A stretch of 64,000 nt of DNA from Methylobacter sp. GTDB taxonomy: Bacteria; Pseudomonadota; Gammaproteobacteria; Methylococcales; Methylomonadaceae. Both the position numbers and the translations under genes were made by a program. The first letter of the stretch is position 1; every line of letters starts with the position of its first letter. Below the pieces are notes generated by a model. The model saw only the letters and a list, made by a program, of their open reading frames with translations, was not told where the DNA came from and did not search any database. The stretch is taken from contig JAGXGY010000054.1 of NCBI GenBank assembly GCA_024636505.1, positions 1 through 64,000 on the forward strand. The letters run 5' to 3'. Positions 8,438 to 17,541 of this stretch are shown piece after piece.

Positions 8438-9661
8438 TTAGCTACGTTTCGATTCCCACACCGGCGGCAACCAGGTAACACCCATAAAGTGCGGGCGATT
8501 AATGTTAACCACGTTGAAAATAACGGCTCTATCTTTCCAAACGTAGTTGGCTGCATGATGCGAGTCTGACGCATGTAACGCCAGGGTGACGGCATAGGAA
8601 CCCACGCCCAAATTTGCAGGAAAAGAAAAGGTATATTCTACGCGCTCGCCCGGTTCAATATGCTTTAACGGTAATCCTAGATGGAGCGTGTTGGTGCCGT
8701 AAACCGGTTGGCCTAGACGATCCTTGATAATATAGCCCAACACTAATTCTGGAATACTTGCCTTGGCTCGCGCGGTAATTTTGAGTGTGATGTTTTCACC
8801 CACATTGACTATCTCAACGGGCTTGCCCTCGCTATTGAGAATAACGGCCAAATCCATTTCCATCTCACCTGTCCCGGAAATGGTTTGCACCTTGCCGTTA
8901 TCCAATACAACTTGTTCTATATTATAATTTCCTTTTTTCGCGATTAGGGCATTGTAGTAATCCATGACGGCTTCCGGCTCGCCCTGCAAGGCAATTTTGC
9001 CTCCATCAAGCAGGATGGCGCGGTCGCAAATGGATTGTATCGCCTGTTTATCGTGCGAGACGATCAGCAAGGTGGTGCCTTGTTTGCGAAATTCGCGGAT
9101 GCGCTCGAAGCTTTTGTGCTGAAAGTAGGCATCGCCGACCGATAAGGCTTCATCGACGATCAGTACGTCGGGGCGGCTGGCTGTTGCTACGCTGAACGCC
9201 ACGCGCATTTGCATGCCGCTGGAATAAACGCGCACCGGCTGGTCGAGGTAATCGCCTATTTCGGCGAAGGCTTCGATCTCCGGCATCAGGCCGGTGATTT
9301 CTTCCATGCTCATGCCTATCAGTTGACCGGCCATGTAGACGTTTTGTCGTCCGGTAAAATCGGGATGAAAGCCCATGCCCAGTTCCAGCAAGGCGGCGAT
9401 ACGGCCGGTGATGTGGACGCTGCCGGTGGTGGGCAAGGTGGTGCCGGTGATCATTTTCAACAGAGTGCTTTTACCGGCGCCGTTGATGCCGATAATGCCC
9501 AGCGCCTCGCCCGGTTTGACGCTGAAGTTGATGTCTTGCAAGACCCATTTGAGCTGATGCCGGGGTTTGTTAACCGGCAATAGCCATTCGGCCAGCCGCG
9601 ACCAGCGCGTAGGGTATTGTTTGTAGGCTTTGCCTAAATTGGTGATGGTGATGGTGCCCAT
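8438..9661 (-). CDS. wzt: polysaccharide ABC transporter ATP-binding protein with C-terminal carbohydrate-binding domain
   Basis: This is the ATPase of an ABC exporter that moves lipid-linked O-polysaccharide across the inner membrane. Seen in 407 residues: Walker A GINGAGKST at 58-66, signature YSSGMQMR near 146, Walker B DVLIVDEA near 165, and the switch histidine in IVSHDKQ near 202. Residues about 265-407 form the extra beta-rich domain of Wzt proteins that read a cap on the finished chain and so tie export to termination. The start at 9661 (MGTITITNLG) fits family alignments; the open frame continues 38 codons upstream without family resemblance. The partner permease is encoded upstream at 10473-11270, but a toxin-antitoxin pair separates them. 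Confidence 0.9.
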   Translation of the reverse strand: MGTITITNLGKAYKQYPTRWSRLAEWLLPVNKPRHQLKWVLQDINFSVKPGEALGIIGINGAGKSTLLKMITGTTLPTTGSVHITGRIAALLELGMGFHPDFTGRQNVYMAGQLIGMSMEEITGLMPEIEAFAEIGDYLDQPVRVYSSGMQMRVAFSVATASRPDVLIVDEALSVGDAYFQHKSFERIREFRKQGTTLLIVSHDKQAIQSICDRAILLDGGKIALQGEPEAVMDYYNALIAKKGNYNIEQVVLDNGKVQTISGTGEMEMDLAVILNSEGKPVEIVNVGENITLKITARAKASIPELVLGYIIKDRLGQPVYGTNTLHLGLPLKHIEPGERVEYTFSFPANLGVGSYAVTLALHASDSHHAANYVWKDRAVIFNVVNINRPHFMGVTWLPPVWESKRS

Positions 9662-9680
9662 ATATAAGTGTGTTTTAACC

Positions 9681-10103
9681 TCAGTTGGGCATAGCCGGAA
9701 TGGGTTTATGCAGGAAAGCGGCAATAAATTGCAGGCGATCTTTGGTGATAAGTTCGTAGACAAGTTGCATATCAATATTCATATAGTCATGCACAATCCT
9801 GTTGCGCAATCCAATCGCCGAATTCCACTGCTGCAACTCTTGCGAGTTTATATCGCCCTGTTGTTCGAGGCTGGCAAAGGCATCATAGGCAGATACAGGT
9901 ACCGGCTGGCCTGTTGCCTTGAGCAAATGTTTTGATTTACCGATGGCGTTTTCTATAAGAACTTGCAGCGCATGGAGTACGCCACTTTGTTCAAGCCGCG
10001 AAAGAGGCGCTCCCGACAGGATGCGTTGTTTCGCCTCGGTAAGCAAAGCCATTTGTTCGTTGGCAATACGTGCGCTTTCTGCCTGATACAGATCAAGCCG
10101 CAT
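9681..10103 (-). CDS. hepT: HepT-type toxin (HEPN RNase) of a MntA/HepT pair
   Basis: The 140-residue protein matches the HepT/HEPN family. Seen: the RX4HXY signature as RNRIVHDY at residues 100-107, with R100, H105 and Y107. In studied pairs R and H form the RNase site and the tyrosine is AMPylated by the partner antitoxin, which silences the toxin. The start at 10103 has a strong GGAGG ribosome binding site and overlaps the end of mntA by 11 bases. The longer upstream frame overlaps mntA extensively and is not needed. All key residues are present, so the toxin should be functional. Confidence 0.88.
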   Translation of the reverse strand: MRLDLYQAESARIANEQMALLTEAKQRILSGAPLSRLEQSGVLHALQVLIENAIGKSKHLLKATGQPVPVSAYDAFASLEQQGDINSQELQQWNSAIGLRNRIVHDYMNIDMQLVYELITKDRLQFIAAFLHKPIPAMPN

Positions 10104-10476
10104 GGTTTTTCCTCCAGTAATAATCTTCCAGTTCTCCCCATGTTTGGGTGAGGTAGTGGCTCCACGCCAGGGTATCCTCTCCCTTGAGAATAATTCCCTC
10201 TTCGGCAATCACGGCGCGCATGGCAAGCCGTGCCGATACCATGTCGATCAGGTCAACTTGATCCTTGTGTATCTCGATGACATCGGCAATTTGCTGTTTC
10301 AGGATTTCTGAGTTCTCCAGACGAGTCCAGCCATCGATGTGTTTTTTCCATCTAACAGCAATGTCCCAATCGCTCTGATCAGTTGCACTTCCATGTGCCT
10401 GGCTCCCAATCAATACTGCCAGTTCAAGATCAGTAATGGTTTGCAGCAACTGGGTTAACTTATCGAGCCGGGTCAT
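10093..10476 (-). CDS. mntA: MntA-type nucleotidyltransferase antitoxin
   Basis: The 127-residue protein is a minimal nucleotidyltransferase. Residues 24-38 carry the exact GSX10DXD motif (G24, S25, then D36 and D38) that defines MntA antitoxins, which use ATP to AMPylate HepT. The start ATG overlaps the stop of wzm by four bases (ATGA), and the 3' end overlaps hepT by 11 bases, so wzm, mntA and hepT are translationally coupled. MntA genes commonly precede hepT, as here. Being wired into an O-polysaccharide exporter operon is unusual for such a pair. Confidence 0.88.
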   Translation of the reverse strand: MTRLDKLTQLLQTITDLELAVLIGSQAHGSATDQSDWDIAVRWKKHIDGWTRLENSEILKQQIADVIEIHKDQVDLIDMVSARLAMRAVIAEEGIILKGEDTLAWSHYLTQTWGELEDYYWRKNHAA

Positions 10477-11270
10477 AGTTCATCGACCATTTCGCCGACA
10501 TGTCTGCTGAACAGGCGCATGCCGAAAGCGCACAGCGCAACAGCCAGCAGGGTTACCGGCCACAGGCTTTGCCAGACCGGCCACTGTCCGCTAACCAGAA
10601 TATCCTGACAGGCCCCGATAAGCGCAGCCATCGGATTATAGCGCATCAAGGTACGCACGGCTTCGGGCAGGATACTGACCGGATAAACGATGGGGGTGAG
10701 CCAGAACCAGAACTGGATGACGATGCCGAAAAATTGTCCAACGTCGCGGAAGAAGACGTTGAGCACGCCCAAGCTGATGCCCAGCCCGATCGCAAAAGCA
10801 ACCAGAATGGCAAAAACCGGCAATAATGCCAAGTAGACCAAACCGGGAAAGTTACCGGAAACCACTAGAAAAATGCTGAACAGGCCGAAGACGATAAAAA
10901 AATTCAACAGCGCGTTGGCGACGACGATAACCGGCAAACAAAGCCTTGGGAAGCTGAGTTTTTTAAGTAGGTTGGCATGTTCAAGAAAGGTGTTTTGCGC
11001 ACGGGTGACGATTTCGGCGAATAAGCCCCAGGTCAGTACGCCGGCGCACAGGTAGATGCTGTAAGCAAAGGCGCTGTCGATGCCGGGCAGCTTGGCGCGC
11101 ATGATTTGGGAGAAAATCACGGTATAGACGATGATCATCGCCAGTGGATTCAGGACTGTCCACGCCGCTCCGAGCAGTGAGTTCTGGTATTTGCTTTGAA
11201 ATTCGCGCTTGACGCTGCCAAGAATAAAACCTTTGTAGCGGTATAGGTGCCTGAGTCTGCCGATGATCAT
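10473..11270 (-). CDS. wzm: polysaccharide ABC transporter permease
   Basis: This 265-residue ABC-2 type membrane protein is the channel partner of Wzt. It has the cytoplasmic N-terminal stretch YKGFILGSVKREFQSKYQNS, followed by LLGAAWTVLNPLAMIIVYTV as the first membrane segment; about six membrane segments are visible. The segment VLNVFFRDVGQF, then FWLTPIVYP, is typical of O-antigen and teichoic-acid exporters. The gene is first in the minus-strand run wzm-mntA-hepT-wzt-small ORF-glycosyltransferase, and its stop overlaps the mntA start. Confidence 0.9.
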   Translation of the reverse strand: MIIGRLRHLYRYKGFILGSVKREFQSKYQNSLLGAAWTVLNPLAMIIVYTVIFSQIMRAKLPGIDSAFAYSIYLCAGVLTWGLFAEIVTRAQNTFLEHANLLKKLSFPRLCLPVIVVANALLNFFIVFGLFSIFLVVSGNFPGLVYLALLPVFAILVAFAIGLGISLGVLNVFFRDVGQFFGIVIQFWFWLTPIVYPVSILPEAVRTLMRYNPMAALIGACQDILVSGQWPVWQSLWPVTLLAVALCAFGMRLFSRHVGEMVDEL

Positions 11271-11308
11271 AGGGTTATAAGTTTCATAGAAGTAACGACT
11301 CAGCCATC

Positions 11309-11487
11309 AATATGGATTCCCACGCAGGAGCGTGGGAACCAGAAATATGTATGGCTCGGAGGGCGCGCACTTTTGTCCTCGTTCCCACGCTCCCGCGTGG
11401 GAATGCATACGGAAGCATGACCACCGCCCAAAGTCAGTATGGGTTCCCACGCAGGAGCGTGGGAACCAGAAAGCGTGGGAACGCATC
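11309..11487. repeat. REP array 6
   Basis: Three full REP palindromes (about 11315-11341, 11379-11410 and 11443-11470) and a partial copy lie between wzm and the tolC-type gene. The outer two share the unit GATTCCCACGCAGGAGC or a close variant; the middle one is inverted. Confidence 0.85.
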
Positions 11488-11488
11488 G

Positions 11489-12805
11489 TTACGATTTTTC
11501 CAGCCAACCGTTGATTTCCTGTAAATTTTCTTCGGAGATGGAGCCGATGGCATGCATGAAACGGATGCGGTTTTTAATGTAGTTGTATTTGGCCTGCGCG
11601 AAATCGTTTTTGGCCGAAAATTCATCCTGCTGCGCTTTGATCACGTCGCTGATGGTCACGACGCCGTAATGGTAACCGCGCTCCATGGCTTCGCGCGATT
11701 TTCCGGCTGAGTCCAGCGCTTTTTGTGCGGCTTTGATATGCCGCGCATTGGCATTGGCACTGAGAAAGGCATCGCTGGTTTCTTTGGTGATGGCGCGAAT
11801 GGCGGCTTCGTTGTCGTTTTTGCTGAGCTGCAAACGATGCTTGGCTTCAAACATTCGATGGGTGGTGGTGCCGCCTGAAAACAAGGGCACGCTGACATTG
11901 ATCGCCGCGACTTCGGTTTGTACGTTGGCCCCTAAACTTGAACTCTGGAATCCGGTGTTGGTGTCATAGTAATTCAGCTGCAAATCGGCAACCGGCAGGT
12001 ATTTGGATTGCTGGGCCGTTACATTGTTTTCTGCCGCTTCGATGGCAATCTGTTTTGCCGAAATGGCCGGGTTTTGGCTTTGCGCCATGTCAACCCATTG
12101 CTGAAGCTCGCCCTGAATTTCCTGATAATCGACACCATCGCGCAGTTTATCGAGTTCGGCCGGACTGACGCCGGTTAATTCTCTGAGGCTTTGTTGCGCG
12201 GTGACCCGCTGGCTCTCGGCCAATATCTCGGTAGCAATAATTTGATCAAGCCGCGCTTCTACCGCATAGAGGTCGGTGATTTTTACGATTTGCTTGGCAT
12301 ATTGTTTTTGTATCTGTTCAAGCTGTTTTTCCGCAGCCAATTTTTCTGTTTTGGCAAAATTCAGCTGGTCTTCGGCTTCCAGTTCGTTGAAATAACGCTC
12401 CACCACGTTGAACATTAACTGATTATGCGCTTCGATAGCTTCTGCCGCGTATTGATCCTCCACTTTAGACGCACGCCGCCATTCCCAGAATTTGGCAAAA
12501 TCGACCAGGGTTTGATTCAGCGAGACATAGTAGCGGGTACCGTGAAAATTGCTCACGGCATCCTGAGTTCTTCCGCTGACAGTTTGTTTGTTGGCGGACC
12601 AGTTTGCGCTACCGTTAATTTGCGGCAACATTTGCCCCAGGGCCTGGCCTTTTTGCGCCGAACCGATGTCGACTCTGATTTTGGCGCTTTGCAGCTCCGG
12701 ATCGGCTTGCAGCGCCTGCTGATAAATGCCGAGCAAATCTTCGGAGACTGCCGTTTGGCTGCAGGTCAGCAGGATCAGTATTAGCCCGTATCTGTGTATA
12801 TTCAT
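11489..12805 (-). CDS. TolC-family outer membrane channel of a type I secretion system
   Basis: The 438-residue protein has a signal peptide (MNIHRYGLILILLTC..AVS) and the two alternating helical/strand repeats of TolC proteins, with AYFNELEAEDQL-like and DAFLSANANARHIKAAQ-like helices. In the family it forms a trimeric outer-membrane tunnel. It is the last gene of a three-gene operon: it follows the HlyD-type adaptor by 5 bases, which in turn follows the ABC ATPase gene. A REP array directly follows its stop codon. Confidence 0.9.
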   Translation of the reverse strand: MNIHRYGLILILLTCSQTAVSEDLLGIYQQALQADPELQSAKIRVDIGSAQKGQALGQMLPQINGSANWSANKQTVSGRTQDAVSNFHGTRYYVSLNQTLVDFAKFWEWRRASKVEDQYAAEAIEAHNQLMFNVVERYFNELEAEDQLNFAKTEKLAAEKQLEQIQKQYAKQIVKITDLYAVEARLDQIIATEILAESQRVTAQQSLRELTGVSPAELDKLRDGVDYQEIQGELQQWVDMAQSQNPAISAKQIAIEAAENNVTAQQSKYLPVADLQLNYYDTNTGFQSSSLGANVQTEVAAINVSVPLFSGGTTTHRMFEAKHRLQLSKNDNEAAIRAITKETSDAFLSANANARHIKAAQKALDSAGKSREAMERGYHYGVVTISDVIKAQQDEFSAKNDFAQAKYNYIKNRIRFMHAIGSISEENLQEINGWLEKS

Positions 12806-12810
12806 ATCGG

Positions 12811-14130
12811 TTAGTCTTCTATGAATGAACGGGCAAAGAAATTGGTGGCGGGCTGGGCCAGATATTCAAACAGGGTTCTTTCGCCGGTGTTGATTAAAAC
12901 CTCGGCAGGCATACCGGGCAACAGTTGCAAATCCCCCAGTTTCTTGCGGCTTTCAGGGGTCAGTTCAACCCGGGCCTGGTAATAGGCGTTACCTTGCTCA
13001 TCGGTCAGTCGGTCGGCGGATAAATGGATCACCTTGCCGTCCATTTTGGGTGTTTTCGATTGTTTGAAGGCGCTAAAGCGAACTTCGGCCTGTAGGCCGA
13101 CGGCAACCCGGTCAATATCCATCGGCGACACCTGGGCTTCTATGATCAGCTCGGCATCCTGGGGAACAATGTCAAGAATAGGACGCCCCGGGGAGATAAC
13201 GCCGTTTTCGTTATGTACGGTCAAGCCAAGCACCATGCCGCTGGCCGGTGCTTCGATCACGATGCGGTTCAGTTTATCCTGGTTGGCCGCCAGACGTTCT
13301 TCCGCGTCGTTAAGTTGCGCCTGGGCTTCGCTGAGCTTGCCGGCCACTTCTTCCTGAAATTGTTTTTTTACTTGTAGAATCTGCAACCGGGTTTCGCTGA
13401 TCAGCATTTGGTTGGTGGCAATTTCGGCGTTAAGCTGGGCAATTTCGCCTTTTTGCATGGCGTGATTGCGCTGCAATTCGCGCAACCGTTGCTTGTCGGC
13501 GAAGCCTTCCGCCAACAGTTCTTTCAGGTCGCTGATTTCTTCGGCGTAGGAGGCGGTCAGTTGCCTTTTGCTGTCTATCTGCCCCCGCAGGCCGTTTATC
13601 TTGCTCGAAATTTGACCGATACGCTGATTCAACACGGCAATTTGACCCTCGTACGCACTTATTCTTGCCTTGAACACGTTGTTTTCGGCCGATGTTGCCT
13701 CAATGGTTCTGATGTCGCCGACGTCATTGAGTAATTCGGGGTAATCGACAGTTTTCAACTGATCCCTTTCGGCGCGCAATCTGGCTACCTGGGCGGCAAG
13801 GGTGATGTTCTGAGCGCGGGCGATTTCCAGCTGGGCTTTGATTTGGGTATCGTCAAGCAACAGTAACGGCTGGCCTTGTTTGACCAAGTCGCCGTCTTTG
13901 ACCAATATTTTTGCAATAATACCGCCATCGAGATGCTGTACTGTTTTTCGGTGCGATTTGACCACGACAACGCCCGGCGCCAGAGCCGAACTGTCCATAG
14001 GCGCAAAAAACGCCCAAATCCCAAATACGCCAAAAGTTGCAAAAACAATGGCGGCACCGATGTTGCGTATGCCCCGATCATTGGTATGCAAAACGGCAGA
14101 CGGGTTATTTACTGCGGGTTCTTCTCTCAT
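12811..14130 (-). CDS. HlyD-family periplasmic adaptor of a type I secretion system
   Basis: The 439-residue protein has one N-terminal membrane anchor (about residues 22-44, IGAAIVFATFGVFGIWAFF), a barrel-sandwich part starting APGVVVVKSHRKTVQHLDGG, a long coiled-coil hairpin (about 90-280) and a closing beta domain with IEAPASGMVLGLTVHNENG. It links the inner-membrane ABC ATPase to TolC. The proline and arginine pattern near the C-terminus (LLPGMPAEVLINTGERTL) is that of PrtE/HlyD adaptors. It stands 12 bases downstream of the ATPase gene. Confidence 0.92.
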   Translation of the reverse strand: MREEPAVNNPSAVLHTNDRGIRNIGAAIVFATFGVFGIWAFFAPMDSSALAPGVVVVKSHRKTVQHLDGGIIAKILVKDGDLVKQGQPLLLLDDTQIKAQLEIARAQNITLAAQVARLRAERDQLKTVDYPELLNDVGDIRTIEATSAENNVFKARISAYEGQIAVLNQRIGQISSKINGLRGQIDSKRQLTASYAEEISDLKELLAEGFADKQRLRELQRNHAMQKGEIAQLNAEIATNQMLISETRLQILQVKKQFQEEVAGKLSEAQAQLNDAEERLAANQDKLNRIVIEAPASGMVLGLTVHNENGVISPGRPILDIVPQDAELIIEAQVSPMDIDRVAVGLQAEVRFSAFKQSKTPKMDGKVIHLSADRLTDEQGNAYYQARVELTPESRKKLGDLQLLPGMPAEVLINTGERTLFEYLAQPATNFFARSFIED

Positions 14131-14142
14131 AATACTTCTATG

Positions 14143-15858
14143 TTATGCAGGTTGCGCGACAGGCGCGACCGCTTGTTGTTGCTGTTGTTGCAAATGGGCG
14201 ACAACCTGGTCTCTCGGCCCGTAAACGGCTAAGGTGCCCTCGCTGAGAATTAACAGTTTATCGACTTTGGACAGTACGCTATTACGATGGGTAATAATCA
14301 GCACGGTGGTTTGTTTTTCTTTGAGCTTTACCAAAGCCTTTTCCAGCGCGGTTTCGCCTTGTTCGTCGAGGTTGGAGTTAGGCTCGTCCAGGACCACCAG
14401 CACCGGGTTGCCGTACAGCGCCCGCGCCAGGCCGATACGCTGCCGCTGGCCGCCCGACAAGTTGCCGCCGGTAGAGCCGATAAGGGTGTCGTAACCGTCG
14501 GGGAAACGCAAAATCAGATCATGAACATCGGCCATTTTGGCGGCCTCCACCACCTGATCAGGATCTATGTCGCCGAAACGGGCGATATTTTCGCTGATAG
14601 TGCCTTCAAACAGTTCAATATCTTGCGGCAGATAACCGATAAAATCGCCCAGATGCTCGCGATCCCAACTGAATACTTCTGCGCCGTCAAGACGTATTGC
14701 GCCGTTGGCGGTAGGCCAGATGCCTAATATAGCCCGCGCCAAAGTCGATTTTCCGGCGCCGCTCGGCCCGATAACGCCGACAATATCGCCTTTTTCAATG
14801 ACTAGGTTGATGCCTTTGATAACGGGTACTTTACTGCCCGGCGGCACCACCACTGCGTTTTCCAGCTGGATGCGGCCATGCGGGTCGGGCAGCAGCATGC
14901 GGTCTTTATCGGCCGGAATTTGCAATAAGATGTCGTTAAGTCGCTGGTACTGTCCCCGAGCGCTGATAAAGCCTTTCCAGGTGCCGATAATAAGGTCGAT
15001 AGGCGCCATGGCTCTGCCCATCAGGATGGAGCCGGCGATCATTAAGCCGGGCGAAATTTCGCGCTCGATGACCAGATAAGCGCCCAAGCCTAAAATCAGC
15101 GATTGCGAGGAAATACGGATGATTTTAGATAACGCGGTGAGTAAGCCGGCACGCGAGCTGGCAATGGCTTGCAGCTCTAAAACCTTGACCGCGCCGACCA
15201 TCCAGCGCCCACGTATTTTACCCAACATGCCCATCGATTCGATGACTTCGGCATTTCTGAGATTTCTGCTCAGCGCGCCACGCGTCGCCATGGCGACATT
15301 ATTGGCTTCGCCGAGTATTTTAGTGGTGGCTTTTTCGGTGACGGCAGCGACTATACCCAGCAAGATGGCGGTTATGATTGAAAACCAGCCGAACCACGGA
15401 TGAAACATGAACAGCAAGGCCAGATATACCGGCATCCACGGCGCATCAAAAAAGGCGAACAGGCCGTTGCCGGTCAGAAACTGTCTCAGGCCGGTCAAGT
15501 CGTCCAGCGGCTGGGTGGTGGCCCGCTGCCCGCCGGAATACAGCGATTGCTTAAAGGCGACTTGAAACAGACGCTGATTTAACAGCAGTTCCAGGCGACT
15601 GCTGACTTTAACCAGAATTTGCGAGCGCACCCATTCCAACGAAGCCATGGTAATAAACAGCATGATCACTATCAACGTCAACATCAATAATGTCGATTTA
15701 TTACCGGTAGCAACGACGCGGTCGTAGACCTGCAGCATGTAGATAGAAGGGGTAATCATCAAAAAATTGATCAGCAGGCTGAAACCGGCTGCGGACAGGA
15801 ATGCGCCTTTACAAAGTTTAAGCGCTTCTTCTAAATCGGACTTAATATTTATTTTCAT
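14143..15858 (-). CDS. type I secretion system permease/ATPase, PrtD type
   Basis: The 571-residue protein combines a membrane half (about 1-310, six segments) with an ABC domain: Walker A GPSGAGKST at 364-372, signature LSGGQRQRI at 467-475 and Walker B VLVVLDEP at 486-493. It lacks the N-terminal C39-like domain of HlyB, so it belongs to the PrtD group that exports proteases, S-layer and other RTX-type proteins. The C-terminus has a short glutamine run. No secreted substrate gene is beside it; the DUF4214 gene at the left edge is a candidate substrate. Confidence 0.93.
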   Translation of the reverse strand: MKINIKSDLEEALKLCKGAFLSAAGFSLLINFLMITPSIYMLQVYDRVVATGNKSTLLMLTLIVIMLFITMASLEWVRSQILVKVSSRLELLLNQRLFQVAFKQSLYSGGQRATTQPLDDLTGLRQFLTGNGLFAFFDAPWMPVYLALLFMFHPWFGWFSIITAILLGIVAAVTEKATTKILGEANNVAMATRGALSRNLRNAEVIESMGMLGKIRGRWMVGAVKVLELQAIASSRAGLLTALSKIIRISSQSLILGLGAYLVIEREISPGLMIAGSILMGRAMAPIDLIIGTWKGFISARGQYQRLNDILLQIPADKDRMLLPDPHGRIQLENAVVVPPGSKVPVIKGINLVIEKGDIVGVIGPSGAGKSTLARAILGIWPTANGAIRLDGAEVFSWDREHLGDFIGYLPQDIELFEGTISENIARFGDIDPDQVVEAAKMADVHDLILRFPDGYDTLIGSTGGNLSGGQRQRIGLARALYGNPVLVVLDEPNSNLDEQGETALEKALVKLKEKQTTVLIITHRNSVLSKVDKLLILSEGTLAVYGPRDQVVAHLQQQQQQAVAPVAQPA

Positions 15859-15962
15859 TCCTGGATAACAACAATTTCAAACCTTGCATTTTCACATATT
15901 TGGCATTGAATTGATAGCGAGCTGCTTCAAATTTCCTTGCTGGTTTGAAACTTCCTCTTTCA

Positions 15963-15987
15963 GGGCATAGCTATCTACACAACTTAG
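15963..15987. repeat. short dispersed motif, copy 1
   Basis: The bases read GGGCATAGCTATCTACACA followed by ACTTAG. The same motif recurs three times at 17616-17740 and once, diverged, at 27484. Its nature is unknown. Confidence 0.6.
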
Positions 15988-16008
15988 AAACACTAAGCGG
16001 ATTGGGGT

Positions 16009-16111
16009 CTGGTTCCCATGCTCCTGCGTGGGAATCCATACTGAATTATCTGCGTCATCCGCGTTCTATTTTTCATTATCGGCGTTCTATTTTCGGCTGC
16101 TGAGTCGTCAT
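16009..16111. repeat. single REP palindrome next to a partial family-A MITE-like element
   Basis: A GGTTCCCATGCTCCTGCGT-type REP lies at about 16009-16040. Directly after it comes family-A sequence: TTATCTGCGTCATCCGCG, a second GCGTTCTATTTT block and the end GGCTGCTGAGTCGTCA. The MITE copy lacks a clear left arm. The gap 15859-16125 holds nothing else that I can see. Confidence 0.7.
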
Positions 16112-16125
16112 GTTTAGCCAATGAG

Positions 16126-17541
16126 TCAGGTTCGCCCGTAATTGTCTTCGAAGCGCACGATGTCGTCCTCGCCGACGTATCCGCCGCTTTGCACTTCGAT
16201 CATCACGCAAGGCACTGTGCCGGGATTGGTCAGACGATGCCTGTGACCTGCCGGAATAAAGGTGGATTCGTTGGTATTGATGATGATGTCTCGCTCACCA
16301 TTGATAACCTTGGCTACGCCGCTGACAACAACCCAATGTTCACTCCTCTGACGGTGCATTTGCAAACTTAAGCTGGCACCGGGTTTGACTTCGATGCGCT
16401 TGATCTTGAAGCCACGACCTTCTCCCAGTACTGTGTACATGCCCCAGGGACGGTATACAGTACGATGCGATTTATGAGCCTCGTGCCCCTTTGCCTTTAA
16501 TTCGGAATAAATGTGTTTTACATCCTGTGCGCTGGATTTGTCGGCTATAAGAACGGCATCCGGCGTATCGACAATGACAAGATTTTTCACTCCAACGGTA
16601 CCGACTAAACGGTCATTGCTTTGGATGGTGCAGTTTTGCGTATCGTACAACAGGGCATCGCCCTGGATTCGGTTACCATCGGCATCCGGCTCGGTAAGAT
16701 CGCCCAGCGCCGTCCAGGTACCGATGTCGCTCCAGCCGATATTGCACGGGACAACGGCAACCCGATCCGACTTTTCCATCACCGCATAATCGATGGAGTC
16801 ATCCGGCACATTGGCGAAAGTATCGGGTTCGAGTTCCAGCAGCCTAAAGCCCTTGCCTTCCGCCGACCGCGACTGTTCGATGCACACTTTTGCAGCGACA
16901 AGTATCTGCGGACAGTATTGTTCCATCTGTTGCAGCATGGTGCCGACGGAAAAGCAGAACATGCCCGAATTCCACAGAAACCGACCGGATGCCAGATATT
17001 GCTGCGCTTTCTCCAATGACGGTTTTTCAACGAAACGCAGCACTGTATTGCCGTCAGCCTCAAGGTAGCCGTAGCCGGTTTCGGGCGAGTCCGGTTGAAT
17101 GCCGAAAGTCACCAGTTTTCCCGAGGCTGCCAGCTCAGCGGCTTTCAGCACGGCTTGCTGGAAAGCCTGCTGATCAGCAATCAGATGGTCGGCGGCAAGC
17201 ACCAACATGATGGCATCCTTACCGTATTTTTCGGCAACCCGGGAAGCGGCCGCCGCAATCGCCGGAGCGGTATTACGGCCGAAGGGTTCCAGAATGAAGG
17301 ATGTTGTGACCGCGTCAGCATTGACCTCGCGAAACTCATCTTCTGTTTTGAAGAACAGTTCCCGATTAGTGACCGTTAGAACCTCTTCGACACCCGGCAA
17401 ACATGCGCCGCGCAAAAATGCCTTTTGCAAGAGGCTTTGCCCATCATCCAGGCGTATAAACGGTTTAGGGTGCAACTCCCGAGAGACCGGCCATAACCGG
17501 GACCCTGCTCCACCGCAAAGAATTGTTGGAATCAATAACAC
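16126..17541 (-). CDS. manC: mannose-1-phosphate guanylyltransferase / mannose-6-phosphate isomerase
   Basis: The 471-residue protein makes GDP-mannose. The N-terminal nucleotidyltransferase has GGAGSRLWPVSRELHPKPF near residues 9-28 and FVEKPSLEKA near 170. The C-terminal cupin with RPWGMYTVLGEGRGFKIKRI and QMHRQRSEHWVVVSG is the isomerase half. Length and domain order match the bifunctional AlgA/ManC/CpsB group. It stands alone, 0.27 kb downstream of the start of the secretion operon on the same strand, and would feed mannosyl donors to the three-module glycosyltransferase. Confidence 0.93.
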   Translation of the reverse strand: MLLIPTILCGGAGSRLWPVSRELHPKPFIRLDDGQSLLQKAFLRGACLPGVEEVLTVTNRELFFKTEDEFREVNADAVTTSFILEPFGRNTAPAIAAAASRVAEKYGKDAIMLVLAADHLIADQQAFQQAVLKAAELAASGKLVTFGIQPDSPETGYGYLEADGNTVLRFVEKPSLEKAQQYLASGRFLWNSGMFCFSVGTMLQQMEQYCPQILVAAKVCIEQSRSAEGKGFRLLELEPDTFANVPDDSIDYAVMEKSDRVAVVPCNIGWSDIGTWTALGDLTEPDADGNRIQGDALLYDTQNCTIQSNDRLVGTVGVKNLVIVDTPDAVLIADKSSAQDVKHIYSELKAKGHEAHKSHRTVYRPWGMYTVLGEGRGFKIKRIEVKPGASLSLQMHRQRSEHWVVVSGVAKVINGERDIIINTNESTFIPAGHRHRLTNPGTVPCVMIEVQSGGYVGEDDIVRFEDNYGRT

